Below are positions 12,542 through 23,750 of a DNA stretch of 64,000 bases, one piece after another. The translations under genes and the position numbers were made by a program. Positions within the stretch are counted from its first letter, which is position 1; every line of letters starts with the position of its first letter. The DNA is from Nemertoderma westbladi. Lineage: Eukaryota; Xenacoelomorpha; Nemertodermatida; Nemertodermatidae. The stretch lies in the NCBI GenBank assembly GCA_032718475.1, contig JAUCBJ010001139.1, forward strand, positions 1-64,000, in the 5' to 3' direction. The notes under the pieces were generated by a model. The model saw only the letters and a list, made by a program, of their open reading frames with translations. It had not been told where the DNA came from and searched no databases.

Positions 12542-12659
12542 CGCAATACGCCAAAATACTCTTGATACAGTGCAGTTCAGATGACGACATCTACCAGCTG
12601 ATATGTACACGTGTAACTTTTTCTTTGTTCTTTGTTCGGTCGACCAATTAGAGCGATTT

Positions 12660-14010
12660 TCATTTTATTTGTACAGAAACCTCCGGGAAATCGCTCAATG
12701 CATTATGGTTTATGTTTACCTTTTTTCCTGATGCCAGAACATCGGCTGTGGAATTATTCTGTGTTTCAGACTTTAGCCAAACATTAGAACGGCTTTGATC
12801 ATAGAAACGTATAACTGTTATCAAACAAACCAAATCAAACTATATCGTACCTCATATCACAAACCGAACTGGTCAGACTCAAATGCTATACATACCTTTC
12901 ACCGCATTGTTTTACTGCTATTTACTGTCGGTTATTAATTGTATCAGTTGATGGAATATTGTTATATTTGGAGAATATCGATAAATAACCATAAAACCCC
13001 AATCTTCTTGATATACTGAAGGTTAGAGAGACCGGTTACATATAGCAATTGCGACTTACATTATATTGGTTTTGGAGTGAATCTAATGCTATTTCATAGG
13101 CACTACATGTGTCAATTGCTGTTCTCTTTATATGTGACTAAAATTAGTGAAGGTCGGCAGATCGGTGTGCAGCATTGTGCGGTAGTGTGCATGAGTGTGA
13201 TAGATAACAAAGCATCTCCTAAAGAATGCGCTTTATACGTGAATCATTAGCCATCCCGTTGTGTTTAGTGTAAGTCTTAACTCTGTTTACATACTTAGAG
13301 CGCCACGTCCTAAAGGAACTGTTGATATTTCCCGAAAGTGAATAATATTTGTCAGAGATTATATATTAACGATCAATCGAATAGTACAGTAGGCCTACAC
13401 CGCAATAAGGTCAGAGCTTCCGAATCCAGTCTCCCGGGTAAATCCAGTGGGTGAATGGTCGCGCATAGGCTGGCTTCGGCTAATGTAGTTTATGTGTATC
13501 AAATACTTGTCATAGGCTAAAGTCGATTTATAACCTAGAAGACACCTAAATTTGGCAGGTTAAACTGCTAAAGGTCTAAAAGCGCGAACAAAGGATATAT
13601 TTAATATGTTAACCCCTTGACAAGGGAGGGGGGAGACTAAATTGTCTACCATGATTGGTTGATGGTTGCACTTGTTATTTGACCAAACAATTGAATTATA
13701 TGCATATTTATCAGCTTTCGCTTAACCACTTCACCGGTAGACTGGTAGCATACTACTGTAGAATATTTAAATAATCCAATGGAAACAAAGATACTTGAAT
13801 CATGAGACGTGAATTTTAAGTCTACTATTTATTCATCCTGTGTTTGTATGTGAAAGAGCCGAATAATATTTATTACCAGTGCTGTATGTAGAGATATGAG
13901 CTTCCGATTCTGTTATTCCTTGTCTGATATTCAGATACCTGACATATACCGATACTTGCCTAACAACTCAACCCTACCGGACCTGAAATGAAAAATCATT
14001 GTTATCAGGA
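12660..14010. other. Non-coding stretch, nothing recognised
   Basis: AT-rich, with stops in all frames. A short inverted pair GAGCGATTTTC / GGAAATCGCTC (about 12650-12697) can form a small hairpin. No gene, RNA or clear repeat boundary is seen. Confidence 0.5.
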
Positions 14011-14019
14011 CTGCTATGC

Positions 14020-14215
14020 GTAGCACCTATGCGTAGTTTCAAAATACCTACGCGTAGTTCCAAAATAACTACGCGTAGTTTTAAAATACCTACGCGTAGT
14101 TGTTAAAAAGGCAGTAAGTCTGGCCCTACCGGTAAATGACAGGAATGGAAGTTACAAACTACGCGTAGCTACGCGTAGGCCTACGCGTAGCTACGCGTAG
14201 GCCTACGCGTAGGTC
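14020..14215. repeat. Cluster of the palindrome CTACGCGTAG
   Basis: About ten copies of CTACGCGTAG or one-base variants lie in 200 bp. Four on the left are separated by TTTCAAAATAC-type spacers, and a head-to-tail run on the right alternates with AGGCCT. This looks like the ends or core of a foldback element. Confidence 0.85.
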
Positions 14216-14814
14216 GAAAAGATTTACCCTAATATAACCCCTAAATTTTGAATTTATTTTGTCTGACAGTCTGATGACTGATGGTATCAGGGTATGGGAG
14301 TCCCGAGGGGAGGTCCGTTCAGTACAGGCTGACCCTGACAGGTATTGACAGTCTGTCTGTCTGTGGTCTGACAGTTGTACCGGTAGCCCAGTAGCCTAAC
14401 TGCTGTCTAATTAACTGTAATTGTAATTAATATAGCAGTACAGCAGTACAGCAGTAGGCCTGTACTGGACTGGCTGACTGGTATAGGCAGATAGCGATAG
14501 GACTGTAGGGTGCGAGTCGATTGATTGATTGATTTTCCAAATTAACATTGAAAACAAATTAAACACATGATTTAACACGGTACCGGTACCGGTAATATTG
14601 ATTAAAATAGGGCCTATGTCATGTATGTAAGTTAATGATATGTCCAGACTGCCAGATGTCATGAACAAAAAGTAATTCCTGTCCTGGTGATACAAACATA
14701 TATTGGAGACAACAGACAATACATAAATAACTACTGCTGTACCGTACTCTGGTACTGTCAGACTGTCACTGTAGGTCATTCATTAGGCGTAAATAAGATG
14801 AGATTCGCCCCTCG

Positions 14815-15010
14815 ACCAATTCGCCACCACCCCCACCCCATTCTGCTAAGTAGGGCATGTACGCCGAACACGTTCGGCGCACAATTTTTTCCAGAATTTG
14901 GAGCAGGCGCAGAAAATTGAGAGCGCAGCGCAGCGCCACGCAGCGCCGCGCAGAGAAAATTTAGAGCGCGGCGCGACAGGCGCAGGCGCAGAAAATTGAT
15001 AGCACGGCTC
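14815..15010. repeat. GC-rich block with CGCCGAACACGTTCGGCG palindrome and GCGCAGCGC repeats
   Basis: An abrupt GC-rich island in AT-rich DNA. It begins near GTACGCCGAACACGTTCGGC (about 14860) and continues with repeated GCGCAGCGC and GGCGCAGAAAATT units. The start matches the subterminal sequence of the 32258-38460 transposon (GTACGCCGAGCACGTTCGGC near its right end), so it is probably a partial copy of that family. Confidence 0.65.
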
Positions 15011-15315
15011 AGACTTGCACTACAGCACTAAGTCAGTACCGGTAAGTAGACCTACCCCTGGCTGCCTGGCAGTCTGCCGACTACCGGCAGACCGGTAACA
15101 GGGTAATGACAATACAGATAAGACTGTAAGAAATACTGAAATAATAACTGAATAAGCCTCCTACTGTCCTACTTGCTACTTGGTGTGCTTTAGGCCAGTA
15201 CTGCAGTAGGCAGGCAGGTACGTGGTAGGAGATTTCGCGCAGTATTTCTGCTGTGCGCACCAATGTGTAATGTCAATGCTGTAATGTCAATAATATAATA
15301 AAGCGTCCTACTTGG

Positions 15316-15450
15316 CAGTTAGGTACAATGGCCAAATCTGGCAATGATTGTGATTGCCATATTTGGCAACCAAGCAAAATCTGGCAACATTTCTGATTGC
15401 CTGATTTGGCAACTATATAAAGCCGTTGTTGCCATATTTGGCAACTTAAC
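15316..15450. repeat. Repeated TTGCCANATNTGGCAA palindromes, copy 1
   Basis: Starts CAGTTAGGTACAATGGCCAA and carries five near-palindromes of the form TTGCCAAATCTGGCAA. The first ~30 bp are the reverse complement of the end of the 29040-29360 cluster (TTGGCCATTGTACCTAACTG), so the two are copies of one dispersed element in opposite orientation. Confidence 0.75.
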
Positions 15451-15746
15451 TAACAGACTAACTCATTGAATATGGCTTATATGGTTCTGCGTCATTAAGT
15501 CCTTCTATGGCAGTCAGGCAGTATGGTCATTCCTTAGATCCTGAAATGTTAATGTTAGGCCTAGAAAAAAGGGATAGGGCCAGGATACAGGCAGGCAGGT
15601 TATACTTATACCGGTAGTGGCATATTCTAAGTTCTAACCAATACAGCAATATATCCTAATAAATGAGGTGAGAATGAGAGTCAATAACACAAACACAGAC
15701 TGACTGGTGATAGTTTATTTTTGCTAGTAATCTCTGGCGCTGCTTG

Positions 15747-15800
15747 CAGTAAGGGAAAATACCCCGAATTGGGGTACAGCTCTATACCCAGAATCGGTGT
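15747..15800. repeat. Left flank of CCCCGAATTGGGG-type palindromic repeat
   Basis: Starts CAGTAAGGGAAAATACCCCG and continues AATTGGGG. The same end, reverse-complemented, closes the cluster at 28388. The related motifs resume at 20280-20410, so the 4.5-kb transposon at 15801-20279 appears to have been inserted into a pre-existing copy of this repeat. Confidence 0.7.
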
Positions 15801-16438
15801 TATAGGGTATATTCATAAATACATTCTTGTCAGTTACGGAATTTTGATGACAAAAATATTACAACTATCAACTTGTTTTTGATGGATAGGCACATTTGGT
15901 GATGCTTTTTTGATTCTCACTTATTTAGCCAGTATATAGCATTCATAAAATTTTGCCTTAAACAATTTATGTTTGTTTTATAAGCAGTTTTTAAATTGTC
16001 AGATACGGAATCCATAATTCTGGAAAATTGAGACATGTTTAAACTTTTTGAAATATCTATGGGGTTTTACTATGACAAGTAATGAAAAGTTGTCAAGGTC
16101 ACAAAAGCATAATTTTGTAATAATTCTAAAAAAATCTGCCTCTCAACGATTAAGAAATGCCTTGTTATTGTTAATTTCGATTGTCACTCCAATTGTCAGA
16201 TACGGATGTGTCAGATACGGATGTTAGGCTTATCAAAAATGTGAAAGTATAGAATGTATGCTTTCACCGGGGCAAGATGTAAAACATGTAAAATCATCTC
16301 ACAATACTACATATCCAAACACCAGCCACCCTCCCTCATTTACGTGTGATAAAAATTAATAACGAAAACTCTTTTTAATAATAGGCTAAAAATTATGTTT
16401 CACAATTCAGTGTACCGGTATGTAACTATCTATACTAA

Positions 16439-19196
16439 TTATTTGATATTATCAAAAATGTGTAAGTTTGTAAGAAACTGGTATGTTCCCTGACCAGACA
16501 TTGCTGGAGGTGGTAAAATTCCACAAATTGAAGACCTTGAAATAGGGTATATATCAATGTTATCTGGCCATTTGAAGACCACAGAGCCATCAAAGGACAC
16601 CTTCTTTCTCATAAATTTGACCTCTGCATTTTTTTCCTCAGTCATCAGGACACTAAGAATTACACCAATACAGACAAAGTTGTTAAATTGGACTGCAACA
16701 TAAGGATTGGATTCTAACGCATACTGGATTTCGCTATATCCCCCCTGTTCATTCATTATCCTATCTTCTACTGGATTATCACCATCCTCATCATTGTCAG
16801 TGTCCCTGTCAGAATCCCCGTCTTCAGAACCAGTCAAATACGATCTCTTGTACATAGGTATGTGTTGAAATTCCGGCCGATAAGTGGAGTAATCATAAAA
16901 TACAAGCATTTGAGGAAGGCGTTTCACTTGATGTACCTGTAAAGTGCGAGGAACTGGTTTGATGTTCTCCAAACAAGCACTATACTGTTCTCTGGTGCGA
17001 TCGATTTTCGACTTGTCTAAATATATCACTGTTATATTAGGGCATATCTTGTTTGAATAGCAAGCAAACTCTTCAGCATTTTGAATAAGAACTTTATTTG
17101 TTTTAACATCAGTGTAAACCTTTCTTTTTAAACCGCCCCCAATACCATCATGGGGGCCTTTAAAATGATGGCTTTCACCATAGTTCCATGTTACTTTAAA
17201 CATAGTTGAAAACTTGTTAAAAAGTTCAAATGTATATCTAGATTTGAATTGACTGGAACTTCCATCCGACCAAAAGTGGACATGATTAATGGTTCCAATA
17301 AGTTTTTCGACTTCTGAGATAACCAACACACATGCACTAAACATTACAAATTTATTGTGTTCAACTTCGTTTGAAACGATGGCAAATGAAACCTCTTTTA
17401 ATTCTACAGACTTCTGTTCAGTGTCGGTAGACGAATCGTAGTTTTCCATTTCGGTTAGAGGATTACTATTGTCAATATTCTCTTTAAATCAACTACAGTT
17501 GCATAGTTATTATTATAGTAAACTGCCGCTGTAAATATGGTGAATGAATCTGTGCCAAAATAGGCACTTTGGATTTCTCCTCTTTGAGTATTGCGATAGT
17601 TTTGCGAAAAGTCTACAGAGATAATTATCTCACCCGCCTGCAAATTCTCCTTGTTGGTTCGCAGCTCGCGATGCTGATTGAGAAATCCAAACATATGTTT
17701 GAAATATAGTTTCAGCTTGCGCCGCAAAGTTAATATGAACTCCTTTCCAGTTTCTTCTACTTTAACCTTCCGTACCTTCTTCTCAATTGTTACGGGTCCT
17801 ACGAATTACCCCAAAATACCCCAAAACACCCCAAAATACTCCAAAATACCCCAAAATAGTCAAATATTACCCCAAAATACCCCAAAAAGGCTAAAAAATT
17901 ACCCCAAAATACCCCAAAATAAGCTAACCATGTTTTTTAACAGCGAGGGAAAGGAGCAGGTTACAGTGGCAAGTTTTTTTAACCAAAACAATAAACGAGA
18001 GTGAAGAAAAAATTTTTAATTATTTTGGGGTAATTCGTCATTATTTTGGGGTAATTCGTCATTTTGCCATATTTTGGGGTAAATTAAATTTCCAAAACAA
18101 AGGCTGAAAAAAAAGTATTTTGGGGTAATTCTAAACTATTTTGGGGTATTTTGGGGTAATTCTAAACTATTTTGGGGTATTTTGGGGTAGTTTTATACTA
18201 TTTTGGCGTCTTTTGGGGTGTTTTGGGGTATTTTGGGGTGTTTTGGGGTATTTTGGGGTGTTTTGGGGTATTTTGGGGTAATTCGTAGGACCGATTGTTA
18301 CCCATTGAGAGTAAACTATTATGGCATCTTGATCACATACATCTTGAAGGTCGGTTTCAATTTTCGAAAGTCCAGGGCAAGAATCACTGTCAAAGTTAAC
18401 CATCAAAAGGGATGCATGATCAACATAAGCTGTTGGGGTTTGTCAGGTAAAGACTTAATATGAGTTAACATCAACTCTATGTTTTCACAAGAATCACAGC
18501 AACACATTTCATTTGGCGTCAAACTATTACAATATATGTGTTTTTCATTTGAAATAATATTATGTAATATTCCAACAGAAATAGGACCTGTAGCAACATC
18601 AGATGGGTCATTGTTATATAAAGCAACTGTCTCCAAAATAGTCCAAAGCAGGAAATGTTTTGACTTAAACATTGATTTCCCATTTCCATCTTTACCGATG
18701 TACACAGTATCCTTTCTTCCTGGACTGACGTATGAAACATCTGGTGATTCGATATACGAAATTATTCGCTGTCGTTTGATATCAGAAATTGGTTTGCGAC
18801 CAACTTTGGACTTCATGGCCCCAATAGCTGATTTACTGTTTGGGGAAAGACTGTTTATCAATGACGACAAAATCTCATTCCTTCTTGTAGGACAGTGGTT
18901 TGACAGCACTTTATTAACACGATTAACTGACCTATTCAATGTTTGCCTGTTGCTAAATCCAGATGATGAAACATTGCCATTACTAAAACTACTGGTACTG
19001 CTAGCTGCATCAGGTGTTTTCGTTCCCTGTCCTTCTTCTTTTGTATTTCATATTTCTCGGGATCTAATTTCAAACTATCTCTAGGCCTATATCGTTTCTG
19101 TTTCTGCCGTTTCTGCTCTTTGTAATCATTATCTCCCAAGGTCTGGCGTTTCCTATGTTCATATTCTGCCTGGCGTATTTTTCCAGTCTTCCCCAT
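16439..19196 (-). pseudogene. Transposase-like gene of the 15.8-20.3 kb element, frameshifted and interrupted
   Basis: Read on the minus strand the gene starts at 19196 (MGKTGKIRQAEYEHRKRQ), a basic N-terminus. The middle part has KSKVGRKPISDIKRQRIISY and a cluster CCCDSCENIELM. The C-terminal half has VDFSQNYRNTQRGEIQSAYFG, HFWSDGSSSQFKSRYTFELF and FKGPHDGIGGGLKRKV. The spaced Asp residues resemble a DDE/D nuclease core; this is inference. Frame changes occur near 19013 (an A short in a run of A), near 18415 and near 17470, and the coding sequence is split by a 500-bp element at 17794-18293. Removing that element and one copy of its 8-bp duplication restores the same frame across the break. 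No introns are needed to explain the structure. The KGP-DG-GG-KR block recurs at 52588-53001. Confidence 0.8.
17794..18293. mobile_element. 500-bp foldback MITE with 8-bp TSD (ATTGTTAC), hAT-like
   Basis: Perfect direct repeats ATTGTTAC at 17786-17793 and 18294-18301 flank the element. Its ends are GGGTCCTACGAATTACCCC on the left and, reverse-complemented, CGGTCCTACGAATTACCCC on the right, differing in the first base only. Both arms are made of ACCCCAAAAT / ATTTTGGGGT decamers. An 8-bp duplication fits hAT (or P) transposons. The centre (17945-17999) holds the shared AAAGGAGCAGGTTACAG module. The element sits inside the transposase gene and introduces no coding capacity of its own. Confidence 0.92.
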
Positions 19197-19419
19197 ACTG
19201 CCATATCACCAATATTCCTACATATTACAGTATTATAACACCAATAATATTACCGGTACGGTAATTTAGGCCTACGAAATAGCAAAATGTACATTACTGG
19301 TATCCTAATTAGGAATGTGGTTCAGGTATTAAGTAACCAGTATTGGATATTGGTACAGTAGGCCTTACTGCCTATCCTAACAGTAATAATAACATAGACC
19401 TAATACTATAATAATAATA

Positions 19420-19478
19420 ACTTATAAAGCGCCTTTCTGGGCATAATTTCAAGGCGCTATAATAAGTTGCGATTCTTG
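19420..19478. repeat. Hairpin repeat AAAGCGCCTT...AAGGCGCT
   Basis: ATAAAGCGCCTTTCTGGGCA followed by CAAGGCGCTATAATAAG forms a short stem-loop inside the 15.8-20.3 kb element. Similar GCGC stem motifs occur as dispersed repeats in other marine animals; here it is a single copy. Confidence 0.55.
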
Positions 19479-20279
19479 CTTGTTACAGTCAGACAGTGAT
19501 AGGCAGGCATATAACTTAAAGGCCTCTTAGTTTGAACAACTGCTGAACTGGCCATATCATCTATATTGCTGTATTGTCACACCTGTCAGCCTGTGGTCTG
19601 CCTAATGCAAATAGGTGTAAGTCTGTAAGTAAAAGTAATGTCATCTACGGAAAGCTATATATAGGCCTTTTCATATAATTGTCAGATACGGAATTTCTTG
19701 AATCTGTGAATTGTCAGTCACGGAAAATCATAAGTCAGGAAGTATAGCAGTCTACAACGTGACAGTACAATGCTGAAGTGCAACACGAGAAGCTGCAGCA
19801 ATAAACCTGATAAATTCGAAGAATGAAACAGAGTGATGTAATTTGAAATTCCCTCCACAATCTAAATGTGCACATTGTTGTCAGATACGGATTTTCAGAT
19901 ATGTTTGCAGACATCATAGTATTAAAGTAACTCATACCAAGTCATTTTTAAAAAAATTACCAAATTTTTTTGCATACGTGATAGACCAAACATTTTTGAA
20001 TCTAAATGCTACATCAAATCAAAGGAAATCTTTAACTGTAGTTATTTTAACACATCATAGATTTATTAAACAACATGCAAAATATATATAAAATATTGTG
20101 TATTCGAATATTGCCTATTTTGAAGGGTCTATTAAAAGTCAGCTGACAGACTAAATTATAAAAGAGCTTGTTTTTCCAACTGTCTCATACATATACTATT
20201 CATTAAAAAAAGAAAAATCGCCAAAAATTGAACTTTATTTTTTCCTGCATTTGTCACGAATTTATGAATATACCCTATA

Positions 20280-20410
20280 GTGGAAAATAGTGACACCGAT
20301 TCGAGATTTTCAGTAGAAAGCTATACCCCGAATTGGTGTTCTACTAGAAAATCTCCAGGCAGCGGAAAAAATTAGGTATACCCCGAATCGGGGTATAGGA
20401 GTTATTTAGT
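20280..20410. repeat. Right flank of CCCCGAATTGGGG-type palindromic repeat
   Basis: Contains ACACCGATTCG, ACCCCGAATTGGTGT and ACCCCGAATCGGGGT. These motifs continue the repeat broken at 15800 by the inserted transposon. Confidence 0.7.
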
Positions 20411-20936
20411 TCCCTGTGAAATCTGTCAAGTGGAACCTGTCAATCAATCATATTATGATTGCAATGGCTATTCTTCATTGGCACTGGCTGACTGAGTGCC
20501 GATTGGCGCTATATTGTCAGATTGTGTTTGTGTACATATAATACTGTAATATTATGGCGCAATTCCTGGTGTTGATTTTAACATACGATTCTAATAAATG
20601 ACTCTTGTCACTAAAAGTATTGTAAAATAAAATCAATCCTGAGTTAATTTCATTTCACGACTTTATAGTAGTATGGGTAGTGTATGTTATCAAAGCAATT
20701 CATAAAAATTAAAAGTAAATAATAATTAATTAGAAAAACTATCTAAAAAAATTATATTATTATTATTACATATTTGTATTTCCTATTACTCTTCTTACTG
20801 TCTTCTGGTCTTAGCAGCTTAGCAGAATAAACCTCTCTTTATGCTTTAGGGCCGTTTCCCAGGTTTGCAAATAGGATAACATTTCACACATCGACATCAC
20901 ACTAATAATTGTGGTTGTGATTTGTATGCTTAGTAG

Positions 20937-21726
20937 TAGGGCTCGATCGGAGTTGGGATTTGGCCGGAGCCGGAGCAGGAGCCGGAGTTAGACAATTTGG
21001 CCGGAGCCGGAGCAGGAGCAGGAGTTTTTCAAAAATTTTATAAATTTAATTATTTATTTAAAAAAAATAAAGTATGGTTATCGTTCGCCAATCGCTCAAA
21101 ATCAATCATACTGTAGGTCTAATTAATTTCATAATTTATAGATTTACGAATTTTCAATTTAAAATTTAAGTAATTGATTTATCACGGACAGACGGCCTGA
21201 CGTGACGGCTAAAAATTACCTACAGTAGGCCTAGCCTACCTAACTCACTAACCGTGGTACTGTGGTAGAGATGTGTACTGTACAGCTGTAGGTAGCCTAC
21301 CGTACGTGTACCAGTACTGCAGTACAGTATGCTGGCAGCTGGCATGGCATGACAGCAGTAAATGGCTGCAGTGGTACAGCTACAGTGTACATTCATAGCA
21401 TTTACAATTTTTTACAGTAGGGCCTATCTGTAATAGTCTGCTAGTCAGCCAGCTGGCCAGTACCAGTACTGCAGTACAGTCAGTCAGTCATTGACTTTAA
21501 GTAAATACTGCAGTACTGCAGTACCGGTATTATGCTTGATATTGAAGCTGTACTACAGTACTTACTTCAGTACTTATAGTGTAAATAATTGTTCAGATTA
21601 GAATATGCACGAAATATAATACTTTATTAAAAAATTAACTCCGGCAATATTTTTACCGGAGCCGGAGCAGGAGCCGGAGGTGCCAAAATGGCCGGAGCCG
21701 GAGGCCGGAGCTCCGATCGAGCCCTA
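20937..21726 (+). mobile_element. hAT-like MITE, family TAGGGCTCGATCGGAG, copy A, TSD CTTAGTAG
   Basis: Terminal inverted repeats begin TAGGGCTCGATCGGAG and are followed by subterminal GGCCGGAGCCGGAGCAGGAG repeats at both ends. A perfect 8-bp duplication CTTAGTAG flanks the element (20929-20936 and 21727-21734). No coding capacity. The interior is AT-rich with many GTACTGCAGTAC-type motifs. A second copy in reverse orientation is at 40575-41388. Confidence 0.93.
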
Positions 21727-22339
21727 CTTAGTAGCTTAGACGACTGTGTATTACATTACATTACAGTTAGACGGGAAGCAGTTTGTTTGGTTGATGAAAG
21801 TCATTCTTGCTTTGAACCTTTTTGTTTGCGTTTGAATCCAATATTGGAATGGAATATTGCTTCTGCTTTTATATTTTGTTTTATTTAGACTTTTGATTAA
21901 ATTTATAAGCATTCCTGATTTCCTGGCTTTACTCGGCGTGGCTGTTGAGGTTGGGCGGCAGATTAATTCAACTAGGCAGCAATGTTAAACGAGGCTAAGG
22001 GTAATCTAACTAAAATAAATTGAATACAAATTGATCTTATTATTATTGCCATGTATAGCCTTGTCCTTTACATCAACTCAACTAGAAGGCCAGCAAGCTG
22101 GCTTTAAACGGACCTGCCCATCAAACTAGTACCCTGAGTGACCATGCAGACAAATCTATTGCCCTGGTATGGGTGGCACCAGCATGCAGACAATATCTAG
22201 GTTCCAATCATTACTGGAAGCCTATTACAAACTCTAATGGCCTGTCCTGCTATCAGCTAGGTGCTAGGGCCAATGTCAATATGTATATACATACATACAG
22301 CCAATATTGTGCACATACATACTTACATAAGCCTACTTA

Positions 22340-22975
22340 CTCGGCTCAATCAGTTCGACTCGGCTCAATCAGTTCAACTCGGCTCGATTGGTTCGACTCG
22401 GCTCGATCATGGTTCGACTTGGCTTGATTCTGTGATTGGTTCGACATGGCTTGATCGCTTCGATTCAGCTCAATTGGTTCGTCTCCGCTCGATTGGTTCC
22501 ATCAGGCTCAATCGGTTTGATCTGGCTCGATCAGTTTGACTCGGTTCGACTTGGTTCGATCAGTTTGACTCGGCTCCTTAGGTTTGACTCAGCTCGATAG
22601 GTTTGACACGGCTCGATAAGTTCGACTCAGCTCGATAGGTTCGGCTGTTCGGCTCTATCAGTCCCACTCGACAGGTTCGTTCCAGCTCAATTGGTCCAAG
22701 ACGGCATGATCCGGCTCAATCAGTTCGACTCTGCTCAATGGGTTCGACACGGCTCAATAGATTCGACTTGGCTCAATAGGTTCGGCTCGGCTCAAACGGT
22801 CTGACTCATCTTGATCTGGCTCAATTGGTGTGACTCGGCTTGATGGGTTCGACTCGGTTTGATAGGTTCAACTTGGCTCGATAGGTTTGTCTCAGCTCGA
22901 TAGGTTCAACTCAGCTTGATAGGTTCGACTCGGCTCCATCAGTTCGACTCGGCTTGATCGGATCGATACGGCTTT
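22340..22975 (+). repeat. Minisatellite of GGCTCGATAGGTTCGACTC-type units
   Basis: About 630 bp of a degenerate ~19-20-bp unit (CGGCTCRATNGGTTYGACT). Roughly thirty units. It gives two overlapping frames rich in Arg/Ser/Leu on the plus strand, which are a by-product of the repeat. Confidence 0.9.
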
Positions 22976-23079
22976 CTTAAATTAGGGGGAGATGTTAGGT
23001 CACAAACAGTATTGGCTACCATCCACAAAGTTGTGTCCATGTATCCTGTCACCGAAAATAACATCAAAACAGGGTAGGT

Positions 23080-23345
23080 GTCAAGTCCTAGGGTACCTAC
23101 CCCCCTACTTAGATGCGCTTCCATCATATGCGACTGAATGTAGTCTAGCGGGTTAACCGCTCTCACTAATTATGCAAAAAAAACGTAAAATTCAGAATTA
23201 ATTATGTAAACTATCATCAAAAATACACCTACAGGGTAGGTGGTCACGGTTAGGTCCTCAAAACAGATTAGATTCAAGTCCTAGGGTACCTTCCCCCACT
23301 TAGAACAGATTCCGTCATGTGCGACAATGTAGTCTAGCGGTCCTG
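23080..23345 (+). repeat. Two-copy direct repeat, spacing ~190 bp
   Basis: Both copies contain CAAGTCCTAGGGTACCT.CC, then CTTAGA, TCATGTGCGAC or near variants, and AATGTAGTCTAGCGG. First copy about 23080-23150, second about 23275-23340. They lie just before the 23.75-kb transposase-like gene. Confidence 0.75.
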
Positions 23346-23750
23346 CAGTCAAATGTCGTGTCCTGGGGGTACCCCTGCTTTAGAATGTGTCATTGCCTGT
23401 GATGGGTCACCAAATGTAGGCCTAGTTTTGTGCTACATCCTCTTGGGAATTCTGTAATTTAGGAGTTAAGCACTTATCTTAGCATAGGCCTTTGGTGACT
23501 TAGTAATTTGTAGATCGAATGTAACATAGTTATAGGATCCAATGTAACATAATTGAGGTTACGTTCGATTCGTAAAAACTATGTTACGTTCGATCCTGAT
23601 TACGTTCGGTCTGTCACCCCCACTCTTTATAGGCCTACCTACTGGTTGCAGTTCATTTCATATAATTTATACTATTGATACTTTGAATTCATTATATTGG
23701 ATACTATATACAAAATTTAATCTAATTTAAACTCTTAGTATATTTATCTA

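Larger units (their letters stand above)
15801..20279 (-). mobile_element. DNA transposon with 20-bp perfect TIRs and TGTCAGATACGGA subterminal repeats
   Basis: The left end TATAGGGTATATTCATAAAT (15801-15820) is matched perfectly by its reverse complement at 20260-20279. Inside each end the 13-mer TGTCAGATACGGA or a one-base variant recurs (about 15829, 15998, 16196, 16208 on the left; 19681, 19711, 19877 on the right), a typical layout of transposase-binding sites. The gene inside (16439-19196, minus) is transposase-like. The target duplication is TA or TATA but cannot be told from the ends because TATA is self-complementary. Superfamily not assigned. Confidence 0.85.

Noticed and set aside
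17794-18293. Telomere-like TTTTGGGG array
   Set aside because: It has inverted ends and a perfect 8-bp target duplication, so it is a foldback transposon and not telomeric DNA.
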